Source: Streptococcus pluranimalium (GTDB lineage: Bacteria > Bacillota > Bacilli > Lactobacillales > Streptococcaceae). From it: 64,000 bases of DNA. Location: contig NZ_CP025536.1 of NCBI RefSeq assembly GCF_002953735.1, forward strand, positions 130,001 through 194,000, given 5' to 3'. The first letter of the stretch is position 1. The number at the start of each line of letters is the position of its first letter. Made by a program: the position numbers and the translations under genes. The notes under the pieces were generated by a model. It searched no databases. It had not been told where the DNA came from and saw only the letters and a program-made list of their open reading frames with translations. Shown in pieces: positions 56,416 to 64,000 of this stretch.

Positions 56416-57777
56416 ATGGGACTCACACGGAAACATTTCCTTAGTTTTATGGCTACAATCAGCATAGTAGTTATTTTTTTCTTGATGATTTCCTACTTTA
56501 CGTTGCCAATTTATTATAATCAATCTAGAAAAGAAGTTTTAAGACAAGAGTTCAATGCGGTATTAAAACAGTTAGATGGTATGCCTGAAAAAAAGATGGT
56601 GACGGCTCTTAGAAAATACGAAGCGCAACATCAGGGGTTATTCTTTTCCTTGAGTAATAAGAAGGGAAGACTCATTTATCCTGAACAGGATCGATTGGAT
56701 GATTATGATATTGAATCGGAAAGCTTCTCAGATTCGAAGCATGCAGAAGCAGGATATTGGACGGAGACTGTTAAAACTGATGTTAAAGACTATTTAATAG
56801 TAACAGGTCAATATATCTTCCCTTCCCTGACGAGTATTAGTCAGACCTTGTTAACGCTCTATCCTTTTATTATTTTATTGTTTATGTTTCTTGTATTTGG
56901 GGCGGCTTTCTTATATAGTCGCTGGTCGACCAGAAGAATCAGGCAATTGTCACAAGAAACGCGAGCCCTACGTCAGTTAGATCAAAATCTGACTTGTACT
57001 GTGACTGGTCAAGATGAGATTTCTCTATTAGCACAAGACATCAATGCCTTATATGAAAGTTTATTGATTAGTATCAAGGACTTGAAACGAGAGAATGAAT
57101 TGGCACTAGAGCGTGAAAAAGAGAAGATGAACTTTTTGAGAATGACGTCTCATGAATTAAAAACACCTATCACGAGCATGATAGGTATTGTAGATGGTAT
57201 GATTTATCAAGTAGGTGACTTTAAGAACCGCGATAAGTATCTGCTAGAATGTCGTACTATTTTGCAAGAACAATCTCATCTTGTTCACTCTATTTTGGAA
57301 GCTTCAAAATTGGATTTATTGTTAAATCCCAATCAAGATGAATTTTCTGTTCGAGAAATGCTTGATAGTTTGATGGCGAGTTATGAGACAAGCATGGCAC
57401 TAGAAGATAGGGAACTAGTTTATGATGTAGAGGATTTCATGATTCAAGCACATCGCTTTTATTTAGAAAGAGCGATTAGAAATATTATAGATAATGCTTT
57501 ACATTATACAAAGCCAAAGGGAATCATTTCCATTTGCACTCAAAATAATCAGATTAAAATTAGTAATCAAGTGGATCAGCTTATAGATGAGGAGCAATTA
57601 GACCATCTTTTTGAGCCATTCTATCGTCCGGATTTCAGTCGAAGTCGCCATGACGGTGGAACAGGACTTGGTTTATATATTGTTGATCACATTCTATCAA
57701 AGCATAACATCAACTACTCCCTAAAACCTCGTGGAGATTATATGGTTTTTACATTGAATTTTAATCAATGTGATTAG
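56416..57777 (+). CDS. Sensor histidine kinase
   Basis: 453 residues. Helix near 10-32, a roughly 115-residue extracellular sensor region, helix near 145-170, HAMP-like linker, HisKA with the phospho-His in MTSHELKTPITSMIG, and HATPase_c (N-box IRNIIDNALHYT, G-box GGTGLGLYIV). The frame opens at TTG 56383; ATG 56416 follows AGAGGAAG and is chosen. Signal unknown. The nearby membrane proteases may be its targets, by position only. Confidence 0.88.
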   Translation: MGLTRKHFLSFMATISIVVIFFLMISYFTLPIYYNQSRKEVLRQEFNAVLKQLDGMPEKKMVTALRKYEAQHQGLFFSLSNKKGRLIYPEQDRLDDYDIESESFSDSKHAEAGYWTETVKTDVKDYLIVTGQYIFPSLTSISQTLLTLYPFIILLFMFLVFGAAFLYSRWSTRRIRQLSQETRALRQLDQNLTCTVTGQDEISLLAQDINALYESLLISIKDLKRENELALEREKEKMNFLRMTSHELKTPITSMIGIVDGMIYQVGDFKNRDKYLLECRTILQEQSHLVHSILEASKLDLLLNPNQDEFSVREMLDSLMASYETSMALEDRELVYDVEDFMIQAHRFYLERAIRNIIDNALHYTKPKGIISICTQNNQIKISNQVDQLIDEEQLDHLFEPFYRPDFSRSRHDGGTGLGLYIVDHILSKHNINYSLKPRGDYMVFTLNFNQCD

Positions 57778-57794
57778 GAAATTATTTGCATAAG

Positions 57795-57837
57795 AAGCTG
57801 CTTTTACTCTATTTTTGGAGAAAAAGTAGCTTTTTTG
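57795..57837 (+). terminator. Two-component system terminator
   Basis: AAGCTGCTTTTACTC pairs imperfectly with GGAGAAAAAGTAGCTT, then a T-run. Confidence 0.75.
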
Positions 57838-57950
57838 ATAGGAAATAAATACAAGGCTAAAAATAGTTAAAAAACAGATAGTCAATAGAAGACACATAAC
57901 TAGATATTTTATAATAAGGGTAAATACTGTTATTAAGAAAAGAGGTTTTT

Positions 57951-58667
57951 ATGACACAGAAATTAAAATGCTTAAAATGGTGGGATATTGTCATCCTAAC
58001 CCTTATCTTCTTTGGACAAGCTATCTATTCTTCGACAGTCATGTTTTTCCAAAATAATGGACAAGTGATTCCTGAGTTAACGGAAACAACTGGTAGCCAA
58101 AATGTATATATGATGATAGTGCAAGGTCTTACTTTAGTTGTAGCTGCGGCTTACTTGATTTGGCGTAAGTTTGATTTTAAGCAATGGCAATTTAAATTTT
58201 CGCCTAAGGCAACATTGACAGGAATCGGGATGTTTTTCTTACTGGCTATTATGGTGGATATCTTTGTTATCTTTTTTGATCCACATAGTGTAGGGAAGAT
58301 TTTTGGATCTTCATGGCAATTTTTAGATGGGATTAAGTTCTTTCTTTCACAGTTTACCAATCTTCCTTTGGTGGCTTACGCCCTTTTAAATGGCTTTTAC
58401 GAAGAAATATACTTTATTGGTTTATGTACTGCAGTTGAGGCGAAGCACCGTACCTGGATTTTCCTCTTCTCTATACTGATTCGTATATCATTCCATACCT
58501 ACCAAGGCTTAGTAAGTGCCTTATCTATTGGTATCGTACTAGGTATATTCTACTATATCTGGTATCGCAAAAAGAGCCGCAATCTTTATCCAATTATGTT
58601 ATCTCACTCAATCGCTGATGTTGTTGGTTTAACTATCTTACAGTATATTGTTGTAACAGGTATCTAG
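57951..58667 (+). CDS. CPBP-family intramembrane metalloprotease
   Basis: 238 residues, about seven helices. Motif 1 is FYEEIYFIG (Glu pair), motif 2 RISFHTYQG (His), motif 3 LSHSIAD (His). Full-length compared with the 103-residue CPBP protein at 20503. Family members process CAAX proteins in eukaryotes and serve in bacteriocin immunity or peptide maturation in streptococci. A TATAAT (57910-57915) lies 35 bases before the start; the next gene follows after 19 bases. Confidence 0.85.
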   Translation: MTQKLKCLKWWDIVILTLIFFGQAIYSSTVMFFQNNGQVIPELTETTGSQNVYMMIVQGLTLVVAAAYLIWRKFDFKQWQFKFSPKATLTGIGMFFLLAIMVDIFVIFFDPHSVGKIFGSSWQFLDGIKFFLSQFTNLPLVAYALLNGFYEEIYFIGLCTAVEAKHRTWIFLFSILIRISFHTYQGLVSALSIGIVLGIFYYIWYRKKSRNLYPIMLSHSIADVVGLTILQYIVVTGI

Positions 58668-58686
58668 AACGAGAAGGAGTATTGTA

Positions 58687-59499
58687 ATGAAGCGTTATTT
58701 CTTATTATTAACTCTTTGTTTACTAAGTTTATGGAGAGTAGTGAAAGAGCTATTAATTTTATTGACCTTATCGCAAGAAAGTCAACAATGGCTATCATTT
58801 GTTTTGGCGATTATCATTTTGTTGATAGTCTATGTGATACCTATCAGTATGTTGGTTATATGGTTCTTCGGTGAAAAAGGTCAGACATGGAAAGAGTATT
58901 GTTGTGCACTTGTCTTTGGGGCTCTTATTATTGGTCAACCTGCGGGATGGTTGAATACAAAGCTTTCAGATATGTCATTAGCTGCCTTTTCTCGTGTATC
59001 TGGACTAGAAGAATGGCTCCCTAGCATGATTCCACCACTTGTTGAGGAATCTTTAAAAATGCTACTAGCAATATTATTGCTATATCTTTTACGTATTAAG
59101 ACAATCAGGCAAGCTCTCTCTGTTGGAGCAGGTGTTGGACTCGGATTTCAATTATCTGAAGATTATACCTATATTTTGGGAGCGTTGGTGGAAAATCAAG
59201 TAAGCCCTATTCAAGAAGCCTTGGGTCGTTTAAGTAGCTCATTTGCTAGTCACTGGCTACTTACGACCTTAATGATAGGAGCCTGGTTTTTACTTGTTAA
59301 GATAGGTGTGACACAGTTCACTGTAAAATGCTATTTAATATTGCCGTTTTTACTTCATGTGATTTGGAATACTTCGGTAGTTGATGGTAGTTTGCTACTT
59401 AAGGGACTTCTTACGATTATTAGTCTGGGATTACTATTTTACTTCTACCAAACCATTGAGCGTATAGAAAAACATCAATCATTGGCAATGCTAGATTGA
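58687..59499 (+). CDS. PrsW-family intramembrane glutamic protease
   Basis: 270 residues, seven to eight helices. Catalytic-type motifs PPLVEESLKM (Glu pair), GFQLSEDYTY (Glu), SHWLLTT (His) and LLHVIWNT (His) match the PrsW family. B. subtilis PrsW cleaves anti-sigma factor RsiW; the substrate here is unknown. In an operon with the CPBP protease, which has a different catalytic mechanism. Confidence 0.83.
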   Translation: MKRYFLLLTLCLLSLWRVVKELLILLTLSQESQQWLSFVLAIIILLIVYVIPISMLVIWFFGEKGQTWKEYCCALVFGALIIGQPAGWLNTKLSDMSLAAFSRVSGLEEWLPSMIPPLVEESLKMLLAILLLYLLRIKTIRQALSVGAGVGLGFQLSEDYTYILGALVENQVSPIQEALGRLSSSFASHWLLTTLMIGAWFLLVKIGVTQFTVKCYLILPFLLHVIWNTSVVDGSLLLKGLLTIISLGLLFYFYQTIERIEKHQSLAMLD

Positions 59500-59567
59500 G
59501 AAGCGCAGTTGAGAGATCTTGATTTTAGGATGGATGACATACCATCGGAGCCAATATCGATTTTAGG

Positions 59568-59592
59568 TTGGGATGAAAGTCCCAATCTTTTT
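59568..59592 (+). terminator. Terminator after the PrsW gene
   Basis: TTGGGA (59568-59573) and TCCCAA (59580-59585), then TCTTTTTG. The rest of 59500-59821 is AT-rich; it holds TATAAT (59785-59790) for the next gene and two copies of GATTTTAGG about 40 bp apart. Confidence 0.6.
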
Positions 59593-59821
59593 GACCTTAT
59601 TCCAGATCAGCAAGTAAGATATAATAGTTGGGAGTTTTCCTCTCTTTTGTTTTGATGTTCTTAGTCTTCTTTAATGACTTTATAGGTACTGCAAGTCTAT
59701 CTTAGTTTATGAAGATTGGCTTTTTTGTTTCTATGAAGTGAAATTGTAGAGTCTCTATAGCCTTCTAAAATGACTAGTTTAGGTTATAATAGTTTTATCT
59801 TTTGAAAGGTTTTTGGGTCTT

Positions 59822-60913
59822 ATGCACAAAAAAGTTTCCATTCCCGAGTTATTTTTTGACTTGGTTTATGTTTATGCGATTGGACGATCGATGACTTTGA
59901 TCCATCATCTACAAGACGGTTTTATCCCTCTGGGTGATTTTATTATTTTCACCTTGTCATTTTTATTTTTAATCAATATCTGGGTTTATCAGACAGTCTT
60001 TCTCAATCGCTACGGTACTGAAAGTATTAAAAATCATGCGTTTTTGTTTCTTGATATGGGGCTCTTGTTGCTTCTATCCAATAGTTTTAGTTTAGAATGG
60101 CAGGGTCAATTTACTCCTTTTGTTATTTTAGTACTCTTACTGACAGCCAGTTTATTTAGCCAATATTTTCTAGCATTAAAAGAGCATAAAAGTCCAGAAC
60201 ATCAAGAGCTGATCAAAAATTATTTGCTGATTTTAGGTGTTCGTTTTGCTCTTGTTTTGCTCAGTTTATTCATGTCCTTAACGTTTGGTATCTATTTTTA
60301 CTTGGCTGGTTTTTTGGCGGGGTTGATGTTGCCTCTTTTTTTCCAAAAGGATACAAGTAGAGTTCCCATTAGTTTTGCCCATTTGGTCGAGAGATTGACG
60401 CTTTTAGTGATCATTACTTTTGGTGAAATGATTATGGGTGGTATTGCTAAATATTTTACGCTTGTGACTTTTTCTTTTCAATCTATTCTTTTTTTCATCA
60501 TTGTTTTATCACTCTTTTGGTTTTATTATGAAGAGTTTTATGTGGATATTAATCATGACAATCCTCATACGACAGGAATGCGTATGATTTACCTCCACTA
60601 TGTTATTTTTCTCAGTTTGACAATGGTGACAGCAGCACTGAGTTTCTTGACAGAACCAGATGTTAATAATCTGTTTGTAGTGATTTTCTTATTTGTTGCT
60701 CTTGGGATGTATTATTTTAGTATCGTCCTACATAATACTTATAACAAGGCTAGCCGTCATCTAAGTGATCGTTTTTTAAAGCGTATCCTATTAATTTATT
60801 TGCTGTCATTGGCTGGTTCGTTAATCTTCTCGGGACAACATTTGTTGGTAACCTTTATCGTAACTGGTTTAACAGCTAGTTTAGCTTATTTATTTCATCA
60901 GATGGGCAACTAA
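59822..60913 (+). CDS. Low-temperature-requirement A (LtrA) family membrane protein
   Basis: 363 residues, about ten hydrophobic helices. The N-terminal ELFFDLVYVYAIGR and the mid-protein HLVERLTLLVIITFGE are hallmarks of the LtrA family, first linked to growth of Listeria at low temperature. Biochemical function unknown. The frame opens at TTG 59813, but ATG 59822 follows AAAGG with better spacing. Has its own promoter; ends in a bidirectional terminator. Confidence 0.85.
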   Translation: MHKKVSIPELFFDLVYVYAIGRSMTLIHHLQDGFIPLGDFIIFTLSFLFLINIWVYQTVFLNRYGTESIKNHAFLFLDMGLLLLLSNSFSLEWQGQFTPFVILVLLLTASLFSQYFLALKEHKSPEHQELIKNYLLILGVRFALVLLSLFMSLTFGIYFYLAGFLAGLMLPLFFQKDTSRVPISFAHLVERLTLLVIITFGEMIMGGIAKYFTLVTFSFQSILFFIIVLSLFWFYYEEFYVDINHDNPHTTGMRMIYLHYVIFLSLTMVTAALSFLTEPDVNNLFVVIFLFVALGMYYFSIVLHNTYNKASRHLSDRFLKRILLIYLLSLAGSLIFSGQHLLVTFIVTGLTASLAYLFHQMGN

Positions 60914-60962
60914 AAAACCTTCTTTATCTTAGCGATTGAAGCTAGGACAAAGAAGGTTTTTT
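60912..60962. terminator. Bidirectional terminator ltrA / dus
   Basis: AAAAACCTTCTTT ... AAAGAAGGTTTTT with an inner TAGC/GCTA, between convergent genes; T-runs on both strands. Confidence 0.85.
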
Positions 60963-60963
60963 G

Positions 60964-61941
60964 TTAACGAATGGTATTGAATAGGTCTTGGACTTCTTGG
61001 AAGGTTTCGGCGCGTGATACAGCGCTACGAACCTTCGCAGCACCAGCTGTTCCTCGTAGGTAGTGAGGAGCAAGACCACGGAATTCACGAACAGCAATCA
61101 TTTCACCTTTAAGGTTCACTAAGCGTTTGAGATGTTCTTCGGCAATGTCTAATTTCTTAGCGAATGGTAGTTCCGGTAGTTCTTCTCCAGTTTCAAAGAA
61201 GTGATTGATTTGAGTGAAGATGTGTGGGTTGCTCATAGCAGCACGACCTACCATAACGGCATCAACGCCAATTTCTTCAATCATGAATTTGGCATCGTGA
61301 ACGGTTTTGACATCACCATTTCCGATAAATGGAATTTTAGTGATGGCTTTTGAAACACGTGCCAAGGTTTCATGGTCACAGTGGCCGCGGTACATTTGTT
61401 CACGAGTACGACCGTGCATGGCAAGAGCAGAAACACCAGCTGATTCAGCAGCAAGGGCATTTTCCACAGCTAATGAGCTATCAGCCCAACCAGTACGCAT
61501 TTTGACAGTCAAAGGAATATCTAAAACAGAGGTCACTTCACTAACGATGTGGTAAATCTTATCTGGGTCTTTGAGCCATTTGGCACCGGCTTCGTTTTTG
61601 ACAACCTTGTTAACAGGACATCCCATGTTAATGTCAACGATATCAGCTTTGGTATTGGTTTGGATGAAGTCAGCCGCCCGTTTGAGGCCTTCAGCATCAC
61701 CACCAAAGAGCTGGATAGACATTGGGTGTTCATTTTCGTCAATGTGGAGCATGTGGAGTGTTTTTTCGTTGTTGTAGAGTAATCCTTTTTCAGAAATCAT
61801 CTCCATGACAACAAGCCCTGCACCGAATTCTTTAGCGATAGTACGAAAGGCTGAGTTAGTTACCCCTGCCATAGGTGCTAGGACAGTGCGGTGTGGGATT
61901 TCGACATTCCCAATCATGAATGATGAATTAAGCTTTGTCAC
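60964..61941 (-). CDS. dus: tRNA-dihydrouridine synthase
   Basis: 325-residue FMN enzyme that reduces uridine to dihydrouridine in tRNA D-loops. Signatures: [14 protein letters not shown], the catalytic-Cys motif [17 protein letters not shown], and [11 protein letters not shown]. DusB-like. The frame opens at 62013; GTG 61941 is preferred because GGAGG sits 9 bases before it. It overlaps the end of hslO by 14 bases, so the two are translationally coupled. Confidence 0.92.
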   Translation of the reverse strand: MTKLNSSFMIGNVEIPHRTVLAPMAGVTNSAFRTIAKEFGAGLVVMEMISEKGLLYNNEKTLHMLHIDENEHPMSIQLFGGDAEGLKRAADFIQTNTKADIVDINMGCPVNKVVKNEAGAKWLKDPDKIYHIVSEVTSVLDIPLTVKMRTGWADSSLAVENALAAESAGVSALAMHGRTREQMYRGHCDHETLARVSKAITKIPFIGNGDVKTVHDAKFMIEEIGVDAVMVGRAAMSNPHIFTQINHFFETGEELPELPFAKKLDIAEEHLKRLVNLKGEMIAVREFRGLAPHYLRGTAGAAKVRSAVSRAETFQEVQDLFNTIR

Positions 61942-62800
61942 GGATAATAGCCTCCAAATCGTTTTGATTAAATTGGTATTTTGTGCCGCAGAATTGACAA
62001 ACGATTTCGGCACCTTGGTCTTTGTCTTTCATGTCCTCTAAATCAGCCATTGGTAATGTGGCGAGGGCTGATTCGAAACGATGGCGTGAGCAGTCGCAGT
62101 TGAAACCGATGGTTTCTTCTGATAGACGTTTATAAGGCTCATCGCCATAAATAGCTGATAGCAGAGCATCAATGTGGTCTTCTGACTCTAAGAGCGTTGA
62201 GATGGCTGGCATGTTTTGGATACGCTTCTCGTAGCGGCTGATTTCTTCCTCAGACGCACCTGGAAGGACCTGTAGCATGAAACCTCCAGCTACTTTAACC
62301 TGGTCGTTCTCATCTAGGAGGACATTGAGACCAACAGCAGAAGGTGTTTGCTCGCTTTCTGTTAGGTAGAAGGCGAGGTCTTCACCGATTTCTCCCGAAA
62401 CGATAGGGGTTGTTGACGTGTAGGGATTGCCAGTACCATAATCAACGATGACAACAAATTGCCCAGCGCCCATGAAAGGTCCAACGAGGACTTCTCCAGT
62501 TGCTGTTTTCTTGATGTCAACGCCGGTATTTTGGATGTAGCCTTTGACGTTTCCTTTGGTATCTGCAACGGAAATAATGTGACCAAAAGAGCTGTTACCA
62601 ATGACTTTGACAGTGACTTTGCTGTCTCCTTTTTGGTTGGCAGCGAGGATTTGGTTGGCAATGAGGGTACGGCCGAGGGCAACGGTTGATGATGATAGGG
62701 TGTCGTGATTGACTTGTGCTTGTTTAACAGTCTCAGTGCTGTCGAGGACATAAGCCCTGAAGGCACCTGACTCTGAAATTGATTTGATTAATTTATCCAT
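61928..62800 (-). CDS. hslO: Redox-regulated chaperone Hsp33
   Basis: 290 residues. The zinc-binding redox switch is at the C-terminus: CDC...CQFC. Under oxidative stress the four cysteines form disulfides and activate holding of unfolded proteins. The ATG at 62800 has no ribosome site and its -10 (TAAAAT on the minus strand) ends 7 bases before it, so the mRNA appears leaderless. In an operon with dus. Confidence 0.94.
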   Translation of the reverse strand: MDKLIKSISESGAFRAYVLDSTETVKQAQVNHDTLSSSTVALGRTLIANQILAANQKGDSKVTVKVIGNSSFGHIISVADTKGNVKGYIQNTGVDIKKTATGEVLVGPFMGAGQFVVIVDYGTGNPYTSTTPIVSGEIGEDLAFYLTESEQTPSAVGLNVLLDENDQVKVAGGFMLQVLPGASEEEISRYEKRIQNMPAISTLLESEDHIDALLSAIYGDEPYKRLSEETIGFNCDCSRHRFESALATLPMADLEDMKDKDQGAEIVCQFCGTKYQFNQNDLEAIIRDKA

Positions 62801-62807
62801 AAACCCT

Positions 62808-62816
62808 ATTTTACCA
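62808..62816 (-). promoter_or_regulatory. hslO extended -10, probably leaderless
   Basis: Minus strand TGGTAAAAT, then AGGGTTT and the ATG. Nearly the same sequence precedes the DUF4651 gene at 23254. Confidence 0.55.
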
Positions 62817-62839
62817 TATTTATCAGTGATTTAGGGCAA

Positions 62840-62864
62840 GAGAAAACTCCTCGTTTGAGGAGTT
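62840..62864 (-). terminator. telA terminator
   Basis: On the minus strand AACTCCTC, loop AAAC, GAGGAGTT, then TTCTCTT; located between telA and hslO. Confidence 0.75.
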
Positions 62865-62890
62865 GGATTATTAGATTAAGTGGCTTTCTA

Positions 62891-64000
62891 TTAATCTTTT
62901 TGACTTGTTTCTTCAGCTTCCACGTCTTTTTGGACTTCCTTGCCTTCGTTTAGGAGGGCTTGAACAATTTTTTGGTCACGGAGTTTGACGGAATCGTTGA
63001 TGGTTTCAGCTGATTTGACGATGGCTGTTTCTAGTTGAGCACGTTGTTTACGTCCGTTGTCGATAGCAACGATGATGCCGTTATTTTGTTCAACAAGACT
63101 TTCAGCGAGTGCCGTAACAGATTCGATAGACATGGTTGGGCTTTGGGCAGAGCGCTCAAGAGCTGGAATAGCTTCTTTACTTGTTTGTGCTAACATTTCA
63201 AGAGCGGCGTTGTTAGCATTAACGATAGCATCTGCTGTTGCACCGGATTTGACAGACTGTTGCAGCATTCCTAATTGAGCGATTGATAGCTTCATGGTTG
63301 GGATTGTGTTGCGACGGAGCATGCCGAGTTTTTGGCGCATATCTGATGACACTTTGACGAGATTACGCATCTGTGGCGTGGTCGTCCAAGCCACGTAGAG
63401 GCGGCTCATGTACTCGGTATGTTGTTGTTCCAAGGTGTTGATGACTTCGGTCATGCGGGCTAATTCTTCGGATTTAGCGTGGAATTCTGGGTCAGCATTA
63501 TCCAAGAGTGCCACTTGTTTTTGTAGTTCTCCGGCGCGTTTTGCCCCTTCATTTTGTGTGGCTTCGAGGAAGGCAATGACACCGACCAAGTTTTCGATGG
63601 ATTCGGTGTTGTCTTCAATCAGCATTTCTGCGGATACGATATTTCGCGCCAAGGTTTCTTCGTGTTTGACGACGGTAGCAGCCATACTATCCATTTTTTG
63701 TTCGATATTTTTAGAGTCGAAGTAGAATTCTTGTAAGCTGGATTTGCTTTTGTTGAAGATTTTTTCGATAAAGTTTGGCTTTTTCTCCAACTCTGCTGGT
63801 TTGACATCCTTGTACTTAGAAATGAAGCCGTTTAGTTCACGGTTGGTTGCAGCTAGTAGATCATCGACTTGTGGAATTTCTAGTTTTTTCTGTTCGGAGA
63901 GGATGTGATTAACAGTTTTGTTAACTTCCTCAACAGCTGAAGTACCAAAATCCAAGAGATAATTCTGGTCATCGACAAAGGCATCAACAAGGGCAGGAGC
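62891..64000 (-). CDS. telA: Toxic anion resistance protein TelA (5' end outside window)
   Basis: The frame runs through the right edge of the window, so the N-terminus is missing; 369 residues are visible. Long helical, soluble protein with heptad-like stretches; matches the TelA/YceG family (segments VAWTTTPQMRNLVKVSSDMRQKLGMLR, RRNTIPTMKLSIAQLG). First named for tellurite resistance; probably a general envelope or anion-stress factor. Partner genes (xpaC-like) would lie upstream. Confidence 0.85.
   Translation of the reverse strand, partial: APALVDAFVDDQNYLLDFGTSAVEEVNKTVNHILSEQKKLEIPQVDDLLAATNRELNGFISKYKDVKPAELEKKPNFIEKIFNKSKSSLQEFYFDSKNIEQKMDSMAATVVKHEETLARNIVSAEMLIEDNTESIENLVGVIAFLEATQNEGAKRAGELQKQVALLDNADPEFHAKSEELARMTEVINTLEQQHTEYMSRLYVAWTTTPQMRNLVKVSSDMRQKLGMLRRNTIPTMKLSIAQLGMLQQSVKSGATADAIVNANNAALEMLAQTSKEAIPALERSAQSPTMSIESVTALAESLVEQNNGIIVAIDNGRKQRAQLETAIVKSAETINDSVKLRDQKIVQALLNEGKEVQKDVEAEETSQKD

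Overview
The window looks like the chromosome of a salivarius-group streptococcus, most probably Streptococcus salivarius. Reasons: low-GC Gram-positive gene content, a complete comG competence operon and ssbB preceded by cin-boxes, CIRCE and CtsR heat-shock controls, an LPXTG-anchored fructanase (FruA) beside a levQRST/levDEFGX locus, and extended -10 promoters (TGnTATAAT) almost everywhere. The species call is inferred from remembered gene content; no database search was made.

Layout. 1-1147: end of the adc zinc ABC transporter (adcC partial, adcB). 1303-12692: tyrS (minus), pbp1b, a possible small RNA, then rpoB and rpoC. 13070-19421: a DUF1033 gene, the late-competence operon comGA-comGG, a YtxK-like methyltransferase and ackA. 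19473-20814: a small variable island with an orphan operator-promoter, a gene remnant, an XRE regulator, a membrane protein and a short CPBP protease. 20859-24495: proC, pepA, csp (all minus), then DUF4651, thioredoxin and ytpR.

24619-28989 is a PTS sugar cassette inserted between ytpR and ssbB. Its epimerase and isomerase carry the signatures of AlsE and RpiB/AlsB rather than the pentose-phosphate enzymes, so D-allose or D-allulose is the most likely substrate. 29094-42303 holds ssbB and then a fructan locus: cell-wall fructanase, a HAD phosphatase, the four-component sensor LevQRST and the mannose-family PTS LevDEFG with LevX. fruA and levD share an operator-like dyad, ATGTCA-N10-TGACAT, which suggests that LevS controls both: FruA would release fructose outside the cell, LevQ/LevT/LevR would sense it and LevDEFG would import it.

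42348-46548: groESL with CIRCE (a long structured insert separates groES from groEL), a lipoprotein and an S66 carboxypeptidase. 46549-50192: an intergenic region with a RUP-like element, then polA and tRNA-Cys on the minus strand. 50246-55519: rpsB, tsf, ctsR, clpC. 55743-60913: a two-component system, two intramembrane proteases of different catalytic types and an LtrA protein. 60964-64000 (minus): dus, hslO and a partial telA.

The best leads for something new are the groES-groEL insert, the shared fruA/levD operator, three apparently leaderless genes (the DUF4651 gene, hslO, polA), the ssbB start-region palindrome, the possible small RNA between pbp1b and rpoB, and the orphan promoter at 19481-19700.
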